From contig NW_019091357.1 in the NCBI RefSeq assembly GCF_001949145.1, positions 4,104,576 through 4,168,575 on the forward strand: a stretch of 64,000 bases of DNA, written 5' to 3'. The translations under genes were made by a program, and so were the position numbers. Source of the stretch: Acanthaster planci (lineage: Eukaryota; Echinodermata; Asteroidea; Valvatida; Acanthasteridae). Shown in pieces: positions 1-8,436 of the stretch. Below the pieces are notes generated by a model, which was given only the letters and a program-made list of their open reading frames with translations, ran no database searches and was not told the origin of the DNA. The stretch's first letter is position 1, and the number at the start of each line of letters is the position of its first letter.

Positions 1-75
1 CTTCCTTTTCCGGGGACCCCGGGATTTGAACCGGGGTCCCCTGGCCTGGCAGCCAGCTAGCTAACCACCAGGCCA
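1..75 (-). repeat. tRNA-like SINE head fragment
   Basis: On the minus strand this reads like the 5' part of a tRNA or tRNA-derived SINE. A box A-like TGGCCTGGTGG (75-65) and a box B-like GGTTCAAATCC (32-22) are present, and the T-arm stem CCCCGG/CCGGGG pairs perfectly around TTCAAAT. The 3' acceptor-like GTCCCCGG has no matching 5' strand and the anticodon arm does not fold with a 7-nt loop. I therefore read it as a SINE head or tRNA relic rather than a working tRNA. The window edge may cut it. Confidence 0.45.
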
Positions 76-310
76 CAGGCCTCTTGATAGATAAGATTTC
101 GGAACTTATATTTAAAGGTTAGGATTGCGCAATTTCAAGAAAGGTCAAAGGGCACAGCATATTTGCATGTATTTAAATAACAAAACAGAAATTTCAATAT
201 GTTAAAAGCAGAGAATATACAAAATCTTGTTATAAACATTAAAATTTGTCAACTTTTCTGGATGAGTGGGGGCGCTACGGCTGTGATGTATTAAAAATCA
301 GGGAATTCAG

Positions 311-462
311 GCAGCCTTCAGTTCTTTTTTTCCTCTTTCCATTACCGTTGTGCGATAAAGGCAGTGTTCAGTTCTTTTTTTCCTATTTTTAATCATTGTG
401 TGATTAATGCAGTGTTCCGTTCTTTTTTCCCTTCTATCTTTCCATTATCATTGGGTGATGTA
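311..462. repeat. Short tandem repeat, three ~50-bp units
   Basis: Three adjacent units start at 311, 361 and 409. Each begins GCAGYSTTC then GTTCTTTTTT, then a C/T-rich stretch, then a TTRTGYGATDAA-like end. Units are about 50, 48 and 52 bp and differ at scattered positions. No function is evident. Confidence 0.7.
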
Positions 463-683
463 GTAGGCTTCATGGAATTGTAATAGCGCCCTCTATGGTT
501 GGTCAGCATTTCAAAGCAGAGCCTCTGATGCAGCAAACACGACGGAAATGCCTCCTGCCAGGATTGCTAGGAGAACCCAATTAACGTCATCAAGTTCTGT
601 CAGTGTTAACCCTGAAGTTGCCGGGTTATTTTGCACCATCTCACAGCAGAGATCTTGACCGTCCCAACCCCGATTTTTTTCAA

Positions 684-950
684 CACTCGGCATGCATGTA
701 AAACACTCCTTATCAATGCAAATGTGGAGATTCAAATCAATTCGACACACAACTTAAAGTGGATACGGTCATTTGAAGTTGAAGGTTACAAGCATACCAG
801 CAACCATGTGCACTCAGCACAGCAGTTGAAAGTGCAGGTATGTTTTTCTTGGTTGACCTGTTTCGGGAATGTGGGTGCTGCATGAGAACAGTATATGCAA
901 TTTTCACAGAACTGCTTTTAAAGTGACTGTAAAAAGCTGCTATATGAAAC
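684..950 (+). repeat. Dispersed repeat, copy 1
   Basis: This stretch aligns over most of its length with 27257-27570. Shared words include GGCAT.CATGTAAA, CACTCCTTATCA and CAAATGTG early, then GTGCACT and TCGGGAA further on. Its 3' part (838-918, ending TGCAATTTTCACAGA) recurs at 1273-1351. No open frame is conserved between copies, so it is a non-coding interspersed repeat of unknown family. Confidence 0.65.
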
Positions 951-994
951 TAAAGGCTTGGCTCATAAAAAATGGAAAAGTATGGCTGACCTCT

Positions 995-1250
995 TTCATG
1001 TGGCCAAGAGGTTAGGGTCTACAGTTTCCAATCATAGAGTTGGTGGTTCGAATCCAGTTGCTGGCAGTATGTTGTGGCCCTTGGCAAGCCACTTCACCCC
1101 TGCTTGCCTCTCTCCACCCAGGAGTATAAATGGGTACCAGCATTAGCTGGCAAGCAACCTGTGATGGACTTGCATCCCATCCAGGGGGAAAAAGAAATGT
1201 TCTCAGTTGTTTCATGCCAAGGAAACCGCAATAAACACCGGCCTGATGAG
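995..1250 (+). mobile_element. tRNA-derived SINE
   Basis: A pol III internal promoter is visible: box A TGGCCAAGAGG at 1001-1011 and a perfect box B GGTTCGAATCC at 1045-1055. After the tRNA-like head comes a body containing GGCAAGCCACTTCACCC and CTCTCTCCACCCAGGAGTAT, with ATAAATGGGTACC after it. I recognise this body from SINEs of marine invertebrates. It lies between two copies of another dispersed repeat, so it may have inserted there. The right edge is approximate because there is no clear tail or target duplication. Confidence 0.75.
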
Positions 1251-1269
1251 CCAAATTGGCCCAAACCAG

Positions 1270-1415
1270 ACTTGCTTTTTTGGGGCTGTTTCAGGAAAAA
1301 GGGGTGCTTGTAGCGTGAGCGATACATATATGTGCAATTTTCACAGAGTTGGTGTCAAAAAGACCACAAAAGAGTCACTGAAAAACTCCTGAAGGCTCAA
1401 CAACTGTACTGTGGC
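1270..1415 (+). repeat. Dispersed repeat, partial copy 2
   Basis: This segment repeats the 3' part of the element at 684-950 (shared TATGTGCAATTTTCACAGA, versus TATATGCAATTTTCACAGA there). It then continues with CCTGAAGGCTCAAC, which is also found at 27525-27540. It probably represents the 3' half of the same family, beyond the inserted SINE. Confidence 0.6.
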
Positions 1416-1647
1416 GATATCAGAAAAAAATCTTGAGGGGGCAGATCTACTCCCTGGTTCTTTAAGGGTCAAATGAACACACACAATTAACTGCACAATG
1501 GTGATTGTTAAGTTGTCAAACCTGAAAGTGGTTTGGTTCAGGTAATAACTTATGACCTGATTGGTTTGAGTGTCTATATTTGTGTTACACCCGGGGTAAA
1601 CCTGCTGAAAGCTACCCTGGAGTGTATATTAATTTATCTCCAGTATT

Positions 1648-1731
1648 CTGTAAAGAATGAAAGCAATCACACACTAGCTGAGCTTGGTGTCGGGTCAATG
1701 TTCCACACTCCTCAAAGTCTGGAGATAGAAT
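1648..1731. repeat. Direct duplication, left copy (84 bp)
   Basis: It matches 2042-2125 without gaps at an offset of 394 bp, with 11 mismatches in 84 (about 87% identity). The longest shared block is TGAGCTTGGTGT...GGGTCAATGTTCC. The pair could be remnants of a terminal repeat or a local duplication. Confidence 0.8.
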
Positions 1732-2041
1732 CACTATTTACGTTTATAATCATTTGAAACAGTAACCATTAGGAAACAACACATCTTAAACACTTAAGTA
1801 GACATTATGAAATTCCCTATAGGTTGTGCAGTTAGTCTCCCAAAATCTTAACATGCTGACTTGAGTCTTTAAGTTGAGTTAAAATACACCACATCTGCAT
1901 GGCTAAGCATAGTAAAATCAGGGAAGTCGTTTTCAAAAAGACCAATGTCGAAGCCTGACCACTATAGAAGGGGAAAGATACAGCCACATCCTTCAATCTG
2001 CTCACCTAGTGCACCTTACCAGTAAAATAGATGGAACATAC

Positions 2042-2125
2042 CTGTGAAGAGTGACAGCAATCAGACACTGGTTGAGCTTGGTGTAGGGTCAATGTTCCGA
2101 ACTCCTCAAAGTGTAGAGATAGAAT
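2042..2125. repeat. Direct duplication, right copy (84 bp)
   Basis: This is the partner of 1648-1731. It lies just beyond the 3' end of the decayed gypsy element, which reads leftwards, so a link with that element's terminal repeat is possible. No matching copy was seen at the element's 5' side near 7.6-8.0 kb. Confidence 0.8.
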
Positions 2126-2412
2126 GGTCCCAGAACAAAGGCTCCCACACCAACCTTCCAGTGCCTGACAGACTTGAAAGTCTGTAGCTGTTTTCTGCTT
2201 AGAGAAAGCTTAACATAAAACAGTGGTTGTGTGGTCACAAAAAGTATGGGGGGGGTTGACAAAAAGGAAAATACCTTAGGCCATGACAAAAAGGAAGGGG
2301 GCTCCTCATCTTGCATGGGTCCTCTACACTCTCTCCAGGAAAATTTCATGTTTCTTCTCAACATTAACACAAGCCTCCAATAACAAGTGACCATTTAGTC
2401 CATACTAATAAT

Positions 2413-2961
2413 TCAGCAAGTGTCCTCCCAGCACCACATGTTGCTGAACATGAGGAACCCAAAGTCTTTGCTTGTGAAGTGCCTTGCATGCCACTGAGGG
2501 CTGGGTCCACAGTTACCATGATTACATTTACATCCACTGGGGTTACAACAAGGTGTAGTCATTGGAGTAGCCCACGGCATCAAGTTTTGTGGCCACATGG
2601 CACAGGGGGCAGGTCCTGTCATCAGGGGATGAGGCCACGACATCATTGGGTATGGACAGGGTGGACCATTCCTCCAGTTAATGGTGTTGACCTCTCCTTG
2701 GTCCTGTTGTGACTCGCCTAACTGTTGATAGGTCAAATGCTGTGGGGGTTGTAGATGCCTCGTTGGGTAGCTGAGGTGCTCTGTGAATGCTGGGTCTGGA
2801 CTCTCTCGAGCATCATGTGGCTTGCTGGTGTTCCTTAGTCCTGTTGCAACTGGTCCCAGTGTATTTAGTAGTCCAGCTGAGTTGATTGGTCTGGTCCATC
2901 CTGATGCAGCGGCTGGTTCCAGTGCATTGTCTGGACCCGGTATATCAGCTGGTTCCAGCAC
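2413..2961 (-). pseudogene. Proline/alanine-rich tail of the retroelement
   Basis: This open frame of about 182 codons begins inside a tandem array of hexapeptides (LEPADI, PGPDNA, LEPAAA). It continues into a proline-, cysteine- and histidine-rich stretch and ends WCWEDTC-stop at 2413. There is no membrane segment or signal peptide to suggest an envelope gene. I regard it as a lineage-specific extension of Pol. Confidence 0.5.
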
Positions 2962-3216
2962 ATACGCTGGTTCTGGTGCTTCAGCTGGTTCTGCTGCCTC
3001 GCGTGGTCCTGGTGCACTGGCTGGTCCCGGTGTGTCAGCTGGTTCTGGGGGGTCTGCTGGTGCAACGACACAAGCTGGGAGGCGGCCGTCCGCCGTAATG
3101 GGAGCACTGGCTAGAAGGGGGCCTCAGCTGGAAAGTGGGTGTCAGCTGGGCGGTGGGCATTGGCTGGAAAGTGGGCATCGGTTGGAAAGTGGGCACTGGC
3201 TAAAAAGGAGGCATCG
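2905..3216. repeat. Two 18-bp coding minisatellites in the retroelement
   Basis: On the plus strand 2905-3075 is built from 18-bp units like GCTGGTTCTGGTGCTTCA. The stretch 3124-3216 is built from units like GGCTGGAAAGTGGGCATC. Read on the coding (minus) strand they give two different hexapeptide arrays, PEPADx-like and AHFPAD-like. Confidence 0.7.
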
Positions 3217-3734
3217 GTATGACACTGTGCCACAAAGTGCCTGTCAGTTCCATCCGTTCTCCTCTGGTTTGCAGCTGGAATAGAATCTTTTGCCTCATGG
3301 TTGAGAGGTTTTGTGCACCATTGTCTCCTCGGGGCAGGGACTTGGGGCACTTCAAGGGAGGACTGCTGTTTTGGTGTACAGACGAAGTCCACATACTCTT
3401 CATCAGATCTACTGGAGTTGACCTCTTCTAGTTTAGTGCTCTGGGCAGCTTGTATCTGTGTCCGTGGAGCTGGTCGGGGTGGTGGTTTCTTTGGTGCTTT
3501 CTCTTCCCCCACAATAAAATGGTTGCATGGCAACAACAGGTTTCTATGGAAAGTTCTTCTCCTTCCCTTTCCATTCTCAGGAACCAATTCGTACAAAGGA
3601 GAGTTGTCACCCAGTCGTCTCACTATGGAATGGACTTCTTTTTCCCAGAGGGCTCGGAGCTTGCCTGGTCCTCCAAATTCATTGAGGTTCTGCACTAGGG
3701 CTATGTCACCAGGTTGGAGGACACTGCCGTGCAA
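3111..3734 (-). pseudogene. Integrase C-terminal region remnant
   Basis: The frame reads HGSVLQPGDIALVQNL, then GGPGKLRALWE, then VYEL-like and FHRNLLLPC blocks. This is the GPY/F-like C-terminal part of Ty3/gypsy integrases. It lies a few bases after the zinc-binding piece, in another frame, so the core domain has been deleted. The end of the frame (about 3216-3124) is a run of AHFPAD-like hexapeptides before a stop at 3111. Confidence 0.7.
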
Positions 3735-3741
3735 CTTTCGA

Positions 3742-4104
3742 TCATGGTTGGATTAGGTGTATGACACATTCAGCCCCCAGGTGGCCCATCTCTTCGTGCA
3801 ACTCTCTGTAAACCAGGCGGTGATACTTGCGAGGAAGAACAGTCTGGCACCTTCCGCCTGATCTACGTTGTAAGACTCCATCTTCATCTATGTTGAGCTT
3901 TTGCCAGTCACGAAGGAGAATAGTGGTGTCTGGGTGTCCCCTGATCCGGTCGAGTCTGCCCGGTTGCCATCTATTACTCGCATAATGGAGAACAGGACGA
4001 ATAATGTCAACTGCTTCCTGAGCTGCCCTCAGCTCTGGCTTACTGACTTTCTCGATTGGAATCATCTCATCATCAGGGCCAGGTGGCACACCTGTGACTG
4101 CCAT
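3742..4104 (-). pseudogene. Integrase N-terminal region remnant
   Basis: The frame ends with YRELHEEMGHLGAECVIHLI then QP and a stop. LHEEMGH is the histidine pair of the integrase zinc-binding (HHCC) domain. The cysteine pair and the catalytic DDE core that should follow are not present before the C-terminal piece begins at 3734. Confidence 0.7.
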
Positions 4105-4259
4105 TACCCAGGGTTAGAAGACTGACCCTTTCACAGCGATAGCCTGGATTGCAGCACTGATGTGATCAGTGGTAAACTCGCTGGTACACTGCATCATGTA
4201 CTCATCAATATCCAAAGGGAGTCAAGACAGCACATAAGCATCTGCATTGTTTTGTCTGG

Positions 4260-4766
4260 GGCGGTACTTTATCTTAAAGTTAAAATCTGTGAGTTCCGCC
4301 ACCCACTGTACCCTATAGCATTGAGTTTGGCTGAGGTGAGGATGTAGGTGAGTGGGTTATTGTCTGTGCACACAGTGAAGCTGGGTGCATGGTACAAGTA
4401 ATCGCGAAAGCGCACAGTATTTAACCCACTTCAAAGCCAAGAACTCAAGTTTGCCAGAGTGTAGGTGGTAGTTCTTTCCGGCAGGGCTCAAAGTTTGTGA
4501 TCATAGCTAATAACCTCTTTCTTGCTACCGTGTTCTTGGTAGAGTACTGCTTCTAATCCTTCATGGGGGGCATCTGTATGAAGGATGAATGGCCTTTCAT
4601 GGTTTGGCAAACCCGTCACTGAAGGGGACATCAGACAATCCAGCAGGTGCTCCAAGATAGCCTGACGTTTATCTAACCAGGTGATTGTCTGTCGTGATGA
4701 GACCTGTGAGGCTTGGTTTTTCTTTGTCATTGTCCTAGATGATTTCCTTGATTTCTCATTGCTCAC
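4260..4766 (-). pseudogene. RNase H region remnant
   Basis: The frame at 4766-4488 carries FILHTDAPHEGLEAVLYQEH, the first catalytic block of gypsy RNase H (normally HTDAS.EGLGAVL). After a stop the domain resumes in another frame, with FTVCTDNNPLTYILTSAKLN at about 4384-4319, the last conserved block. Stop codons and frameshifts lie between them. Confidence 0.7.
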
Positions 4767-4781
4767 TGAAGATAGATTGTC

Positions 4782-5356
4782 TCAGCCTGGCTTCTGTAGT
4801 AACTCGTAAAGTGTCTTGGTGATACGGGAAAAATTCTGAATGTACTGGTGGTAGTACCCCAACAGACCCAGCATCTTCCTTAACTCACCCACAGTACCTG
4901 GTTTCTTCTCACAGATTGACTCTACGGCTGCCACATCAGCTGGATCCACACTGTAGCCTTCACTCCAGACAAATATCCCAGGTAGTGGACCTCTTTCTGG
5001 AAAAAGCTGCATTTACTAGGTAAAGTAAGGTACTAGCCTTTCTCCTTCAACCGTTGCAAGACCCAACGAAGATGCTAGAGGTGACTTTCAAATGTATCGC
5101 CATAGACTAAGATGTCAACTGTGGAAAACCAGGAATTCCCACCAAGACTGTCAAGGACATCCTGGATTTGAAGGATTGGTTTCCTGTCCGGTACTGTCTT
5201 GCAGTTGAGTTCCCAGTAGTCGATACATAGCCGAAGTGACCAGTCCTTCTTTCTAACACACACTACTAGTGATAAATCTGGGGATTCAGACTTTGAGGCC
5301 CATCCTTGATTTATCAAATCTTGCAGGTCATCTTGGAGATGCATGTGCATATTCAC
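4782..5356 (-). pseudogene. Reverse transcriptase remnant with internal deletion
   Basis: The frame at 5356-5075 starts in the fingers region (RLCIDYWELN, where functional elements have a CVDYR.LN-like motif) and reaches the palm motif FSTVD. It then passes directly into ILVYGDTFESHL, the sequence that normally follows the second catalytic aspartate pair. The whole stretch between motif A and motif C is therefore absent (junction near 5111-5119). A TAG follows, then a frameshifted connection piece (5012-4782) with LRKMLGLLGYYHQYIQNFS, the usual thumb motif. Confidence 0.8.
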
Positions 5357-5587
5357 AGGTCCTTAATGCATCCCAAATCGTTGTCATCTTTGACAAATGC
5401 TCCTGCCTCCTCCTTCAACATCTGGTTTACTAGAGAGCACTCCTATTCAGTAAGGTGGCTCAGATCAACTGGAGGGACCCATTCAGTGCTGCTGTCTGTA
5501 CTCATGGCAGACCTGACTGTACTTCGGCTGGTGAGAGTTCTGTAGCTTGTTGATAGGGCAGGATCTCATCAACAGTGAACACAGTAC

Positions 5588-6302
5588 CTAAGGGGTGCAT
5601 TTTCTCAGAACAGCATCATCGTTGGCTATGAGAATGGAGACCTTGCAGGAGGAACTACCAAGCTTGATCACCAATGGCTGAGGCTGGAGTTTACCCGGGA
5701 AAGGTGTTGTCGGATCCAGCTCAAAGAGAACTACCGCGCCCCTTATGAAGTTGCCGGGGTGTGCAAGGTATGACACTTCTGTGACACTTCTCTTGGGGAT
5801 TACAACATCACTCCTTCCCACTGACACACTGCAGACTGTGCAACTCCTCCTGAATGAGGTAGACAGTTCCCGCTTTGCCATTGATGGGAACACTGCTGCA
5901 ACAGCTTGCACTGGATTTGAATGGAGAAGAGTCATTTTCACAAACTCTTCGATCACACTGTAGCCAATGATGGGGACACTGGTGGTTACTTGGGTGACTA
6001 ACACCAGTGCTCTAATTGGTGGGTTGTGGTCTGCTAATTTGAAGGCGACTTCAAGCCATCCGTCAAAGGAATGAGCCATTTGTTGCAGTGAGGTTGTCTG
6101 TTGCAAGGAGTTCTGACAGGGGCTGTATCCGCAAGTATGGACTGTTGGCCATCTTCCAGTCATTGAGGATGATTGACACTTGGGCTCTGGTATCCCACAA
6201 TGCCCTTGTCTTTATTCCTTCAATCCAGCAATTCACTAGACATCTCTCGCCCATAAATTGAGTGTTTTTTTGTCTGTTTTGACGCCGACATGCAACAAAC
6301 AT
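5588..6302 (-). pseudogene. Retropepsin-like protease region remnant
   Basis: The frame at 6302-6063 reads CLVNCWIEGIKTRALWDT, then RAQVSIIL. This is the active-site neighbourhood of a gypsy aspartic protease, where the normal signature is DTGAQ. Here the glycine is arginine (AGA at 6188-6186), which would disable the enzyme. The frame at 6163-5588 continues the protease/linker region. Confidence 0.65.
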
Positions 6303-6699
6303 GGGACTTCACCACTATTGGATGAATGGTTACTGATCGTCCCGCTGCGGTAACCACTGATCGTTTCCCGACTGTTGACCCCTAGACTGGCAACATCCCT
6401 GAGCAAAACGCTGCCTGTAGCCACACCAGTAACAGTGATCACACAGGTCCCCGTTTTCCCGTTGCTGGCAGTCGGGACAGCCTCTTTCTTGTCTGGTTGT
6501 TTTGCAATTGTTGGTGATTGCTTGGCTGTCCCTGGTCCTGCTCCCGTTGATGGGCTCGGGACTGACATGGGTGAAGGGCATCCTGCAGTGTTGTAAGCCG
6601 TCTCTTGAGGTCAGCAATCTCAGCAATGCCGGCCGTTACTTCAGCAAGGTCTGTCATCAGAGTCCCTGGCTTGGGTTTCCTCTTGTCCGCTTTGTCCAA
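6236..6699 (-). pseudogene. Gag C-terminal and zinc-knuckle remnant
   Basis: The segment continues the Gag frame after its TAA and then shifts frame. A nucleocapsid-type knuckle lies at 6434-6393, reading CYWCGYRQRFAQGC. The spacing fits CX2CX4HX4C, but the histidine position is arginine (CGT at 6410-6408), so zinc binding is likely lost. A second cysteine pair, CPDC, lies just upstream. Confidence 0.65.
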
Positions 6700-6705
6700 T
6701 GGGCT

Positions 6706-7564
6706 TTATTCCACAACTTCGATGGAGATGGGTTTTGGCTGGGCTAACTTCTCTCGGCGTTCAGCCTCATTACTTGCTGCTGTGTTCAGCTTCTCAAGGA
6801 TGATTTCATCTGTGGTCATGGGGTCTAAAAGAAAGGGCCGCATCTCAGTCCTCACTGTATCATTTCTCAGGCCTGTTAATGCAGCATGTTGAAACATGCT
6901 CTGAACCAGGGGCAAGTCGTATTTCAGGCCAGACCAATTCTCCTGGCTCACAAAGGCGACCCTCTTCCGTAGGTCAAAAGCTTGCACCAAGAAACTCGGC
7001 GCTGCTTCTTTGTGATCTTGGGCTAGATGCAAGAGTTGGTGGTAGAGCTCGGTAGCATCTTTTTCTTGGTAGTGTGACCGAAGTAGGTGCCAGAGGCTCG
7101 GTAGTGTCAGCTTGGTCCTCCCTTCAAGGTAGCTGCGGAGGGCAGATCCGGGTATGGCAGCACAGATCACAGCCTCAACAATTTCCAGCTTGCTGTGACC
7201 CTTGACATGGCCACTCTTAATCTGGTGTTCCAGGCATGAAAACAATAAACGGTCTCGCTGACCGGGCTCGCCAATCTGACCCGATATTTTTAATTCTCGC
7301 TGAGTAAGGGCCATCAATCCGGGTTTTATGTCAGGGTGGGGCGTGGCAATGGGCGTTGGGCGCGGCCTTTGCGGTCATCAGTGCTTGTGGTTTGTCTGGC
7401 GTCACCTCTGTCAAATGCTGAAGAAAAGCCTGAATATCAAAATAGGTTGCTGTTCCCTCATCCTCTTGTTCCTCTAGCTCTTCCCTCAGAAGATGACAAT
7501 GTACTTTGTGGACGAGGGACTTTGCACTGTTATCCCTCTCTGCCACATCTTGAAAACCTGGCAA
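6706..7564 (-). pseudogene. Retroelement Gag remnant
   Basis: Two open pieces in different frames (7564-7331 and 7317-6706) make up the Gag region. The second holds the recognisable core: an IGEPGQRDRL-like start, then LRSYLEGRTKLTLPSLWHLL and SHYQEKDATELYHQL, then LVQAFDLRKRV. This pattern is typical of Gag proteins of fish and echinoderm gypsy elements. A TAA stop at 6708-6706 cuts the frame after VVE, and the same frame continues to 6439 with a charged, coiled-coil-like stretch. Confidence 0.8.
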
Positions 7565-8234
7565 GCCCAGGTGATGGCAAATTCAAAGTAGTGGGGCCTG
7601 TGAGAGCAAACCTGCTGCAGTTATGCTGCCACGGCTCTTGCGGTGTCTTCTCCATCTTGATGGGCCAATAGTATGCACGCTCGGTTTGAACTCACTAAGT
7701 TGGTCCCCTCCTTCAATACCCCTGCCCTCGGCTATGGCTACTCACCTCACTCAGCTGTTGCCCGCCTCACATCAAACCACACGGGTCCACTACATTGTCA
7801 GACAAGTGAATGTCATTGGTTCCACTCTCACTACCATCTCTGCTTCTATCTACTTGCCAACAAGTGCTGTAACAATAAAGAAAAAGATAACTGGACTGGA
7901 GAAATAGAAAGGCCTCATTTTTGTCAATTAATATGACGATTCCAAAGCGATTTTCATAATTAAAACAAACACAATACATGTATATAACCCCAAATGTTCA
8001 GGGTTGTTTGGCTAGAAACCCTGCCAGACACATCAGTCTGCATCATTTGTCAAAGTAATTTTCTGGCCCAGTGCAACAAGATCCTACAGGTCAACTATCT
8101 CCAAGGCCAAACAGCCAGGGAGTCTGTGGTTGCCAGCCACCACAAGAGCCAACAGTGGCATTGTTGAGACCAGCTCCCATTGTCTCAACCAGTTTGTTGG
8201 GCTGCTGTTGATTGCCCAGTGCATCAAAAGGCAT

Positions 8235-8436
8235 GTTCCCATTGGACTTTTTTTGTTAACTTACTGCGACTTTCCTGTAAAATTAAAAAATTTAATCCAA
8301 TGGGAACATACGGTAAACTAACGTTCCTGTCAACTCGCCACGATTGCGATATAAAACTAACAGGCCAAAAAGGGTCGTGGAAGATTTCCACGCAGCCATG
8401 GTAAGTTAGCAGGGGCGCAAAAAGTCCAATGGGAAC
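8235..8436. repeat. Foldback (inverted) repeat, MITE-like
   Basis: The left arm 8235-8264 starts GTTCCCATTGGACTTTTTTT and ends TTAACTTAC. The right arm 8401-8436 is its imperfect reverse complement, GTAAGTTAGC...AAAAAGTCCAATGGGAAC. An inner arm with the same CCAATGGGAAC word lies at 8296-8306, and a further related unit (TAAGTTT...AAAAAGCCCAACGGGAAC) lies at 8701-8742. Confidence 0.65.

Larger units (their letters stand above)
2413..7564 (-). mobile_element. Decayed Ty3/gypsy retroelement
   Basis: Read on the minus strand, the segment has the order of a Ty3/gypsy element: Gag (7564-6706), zinc knuckle (~6400), aspartic protease (~6190), reverse transcriptase (5356-~4782), RNase H (~4766-4300), integrase N-terminus (4104-3742), integrase C-terminal part (3734-3111) and a proline/alanine-rich tail (to 2413). 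The frame changes repeatedly and in-frame stops are common. Two core pieces are missing: most of the reverse transcriptase palm and the integrase catalytic core. It cannot encode working proteins. I could not find a pair of long terminal repeats or a convincing primer-binding site. It lies about 6 kb past the kinase gene's 3' end. Confidence 0.9.

Noticed and set aside
1-75. Functional tRNA gene
   Set aside because: The T arm is good, but the acceptor stem lacks its partner and the anticodon arm does not form a 7-base loop.
7565-8000. 5' long terminal repeat of the gypsy element
   Set aside because: No similarity to the 2.0-2.4 kb side was found by eye, and no primer-binding site was convincing.
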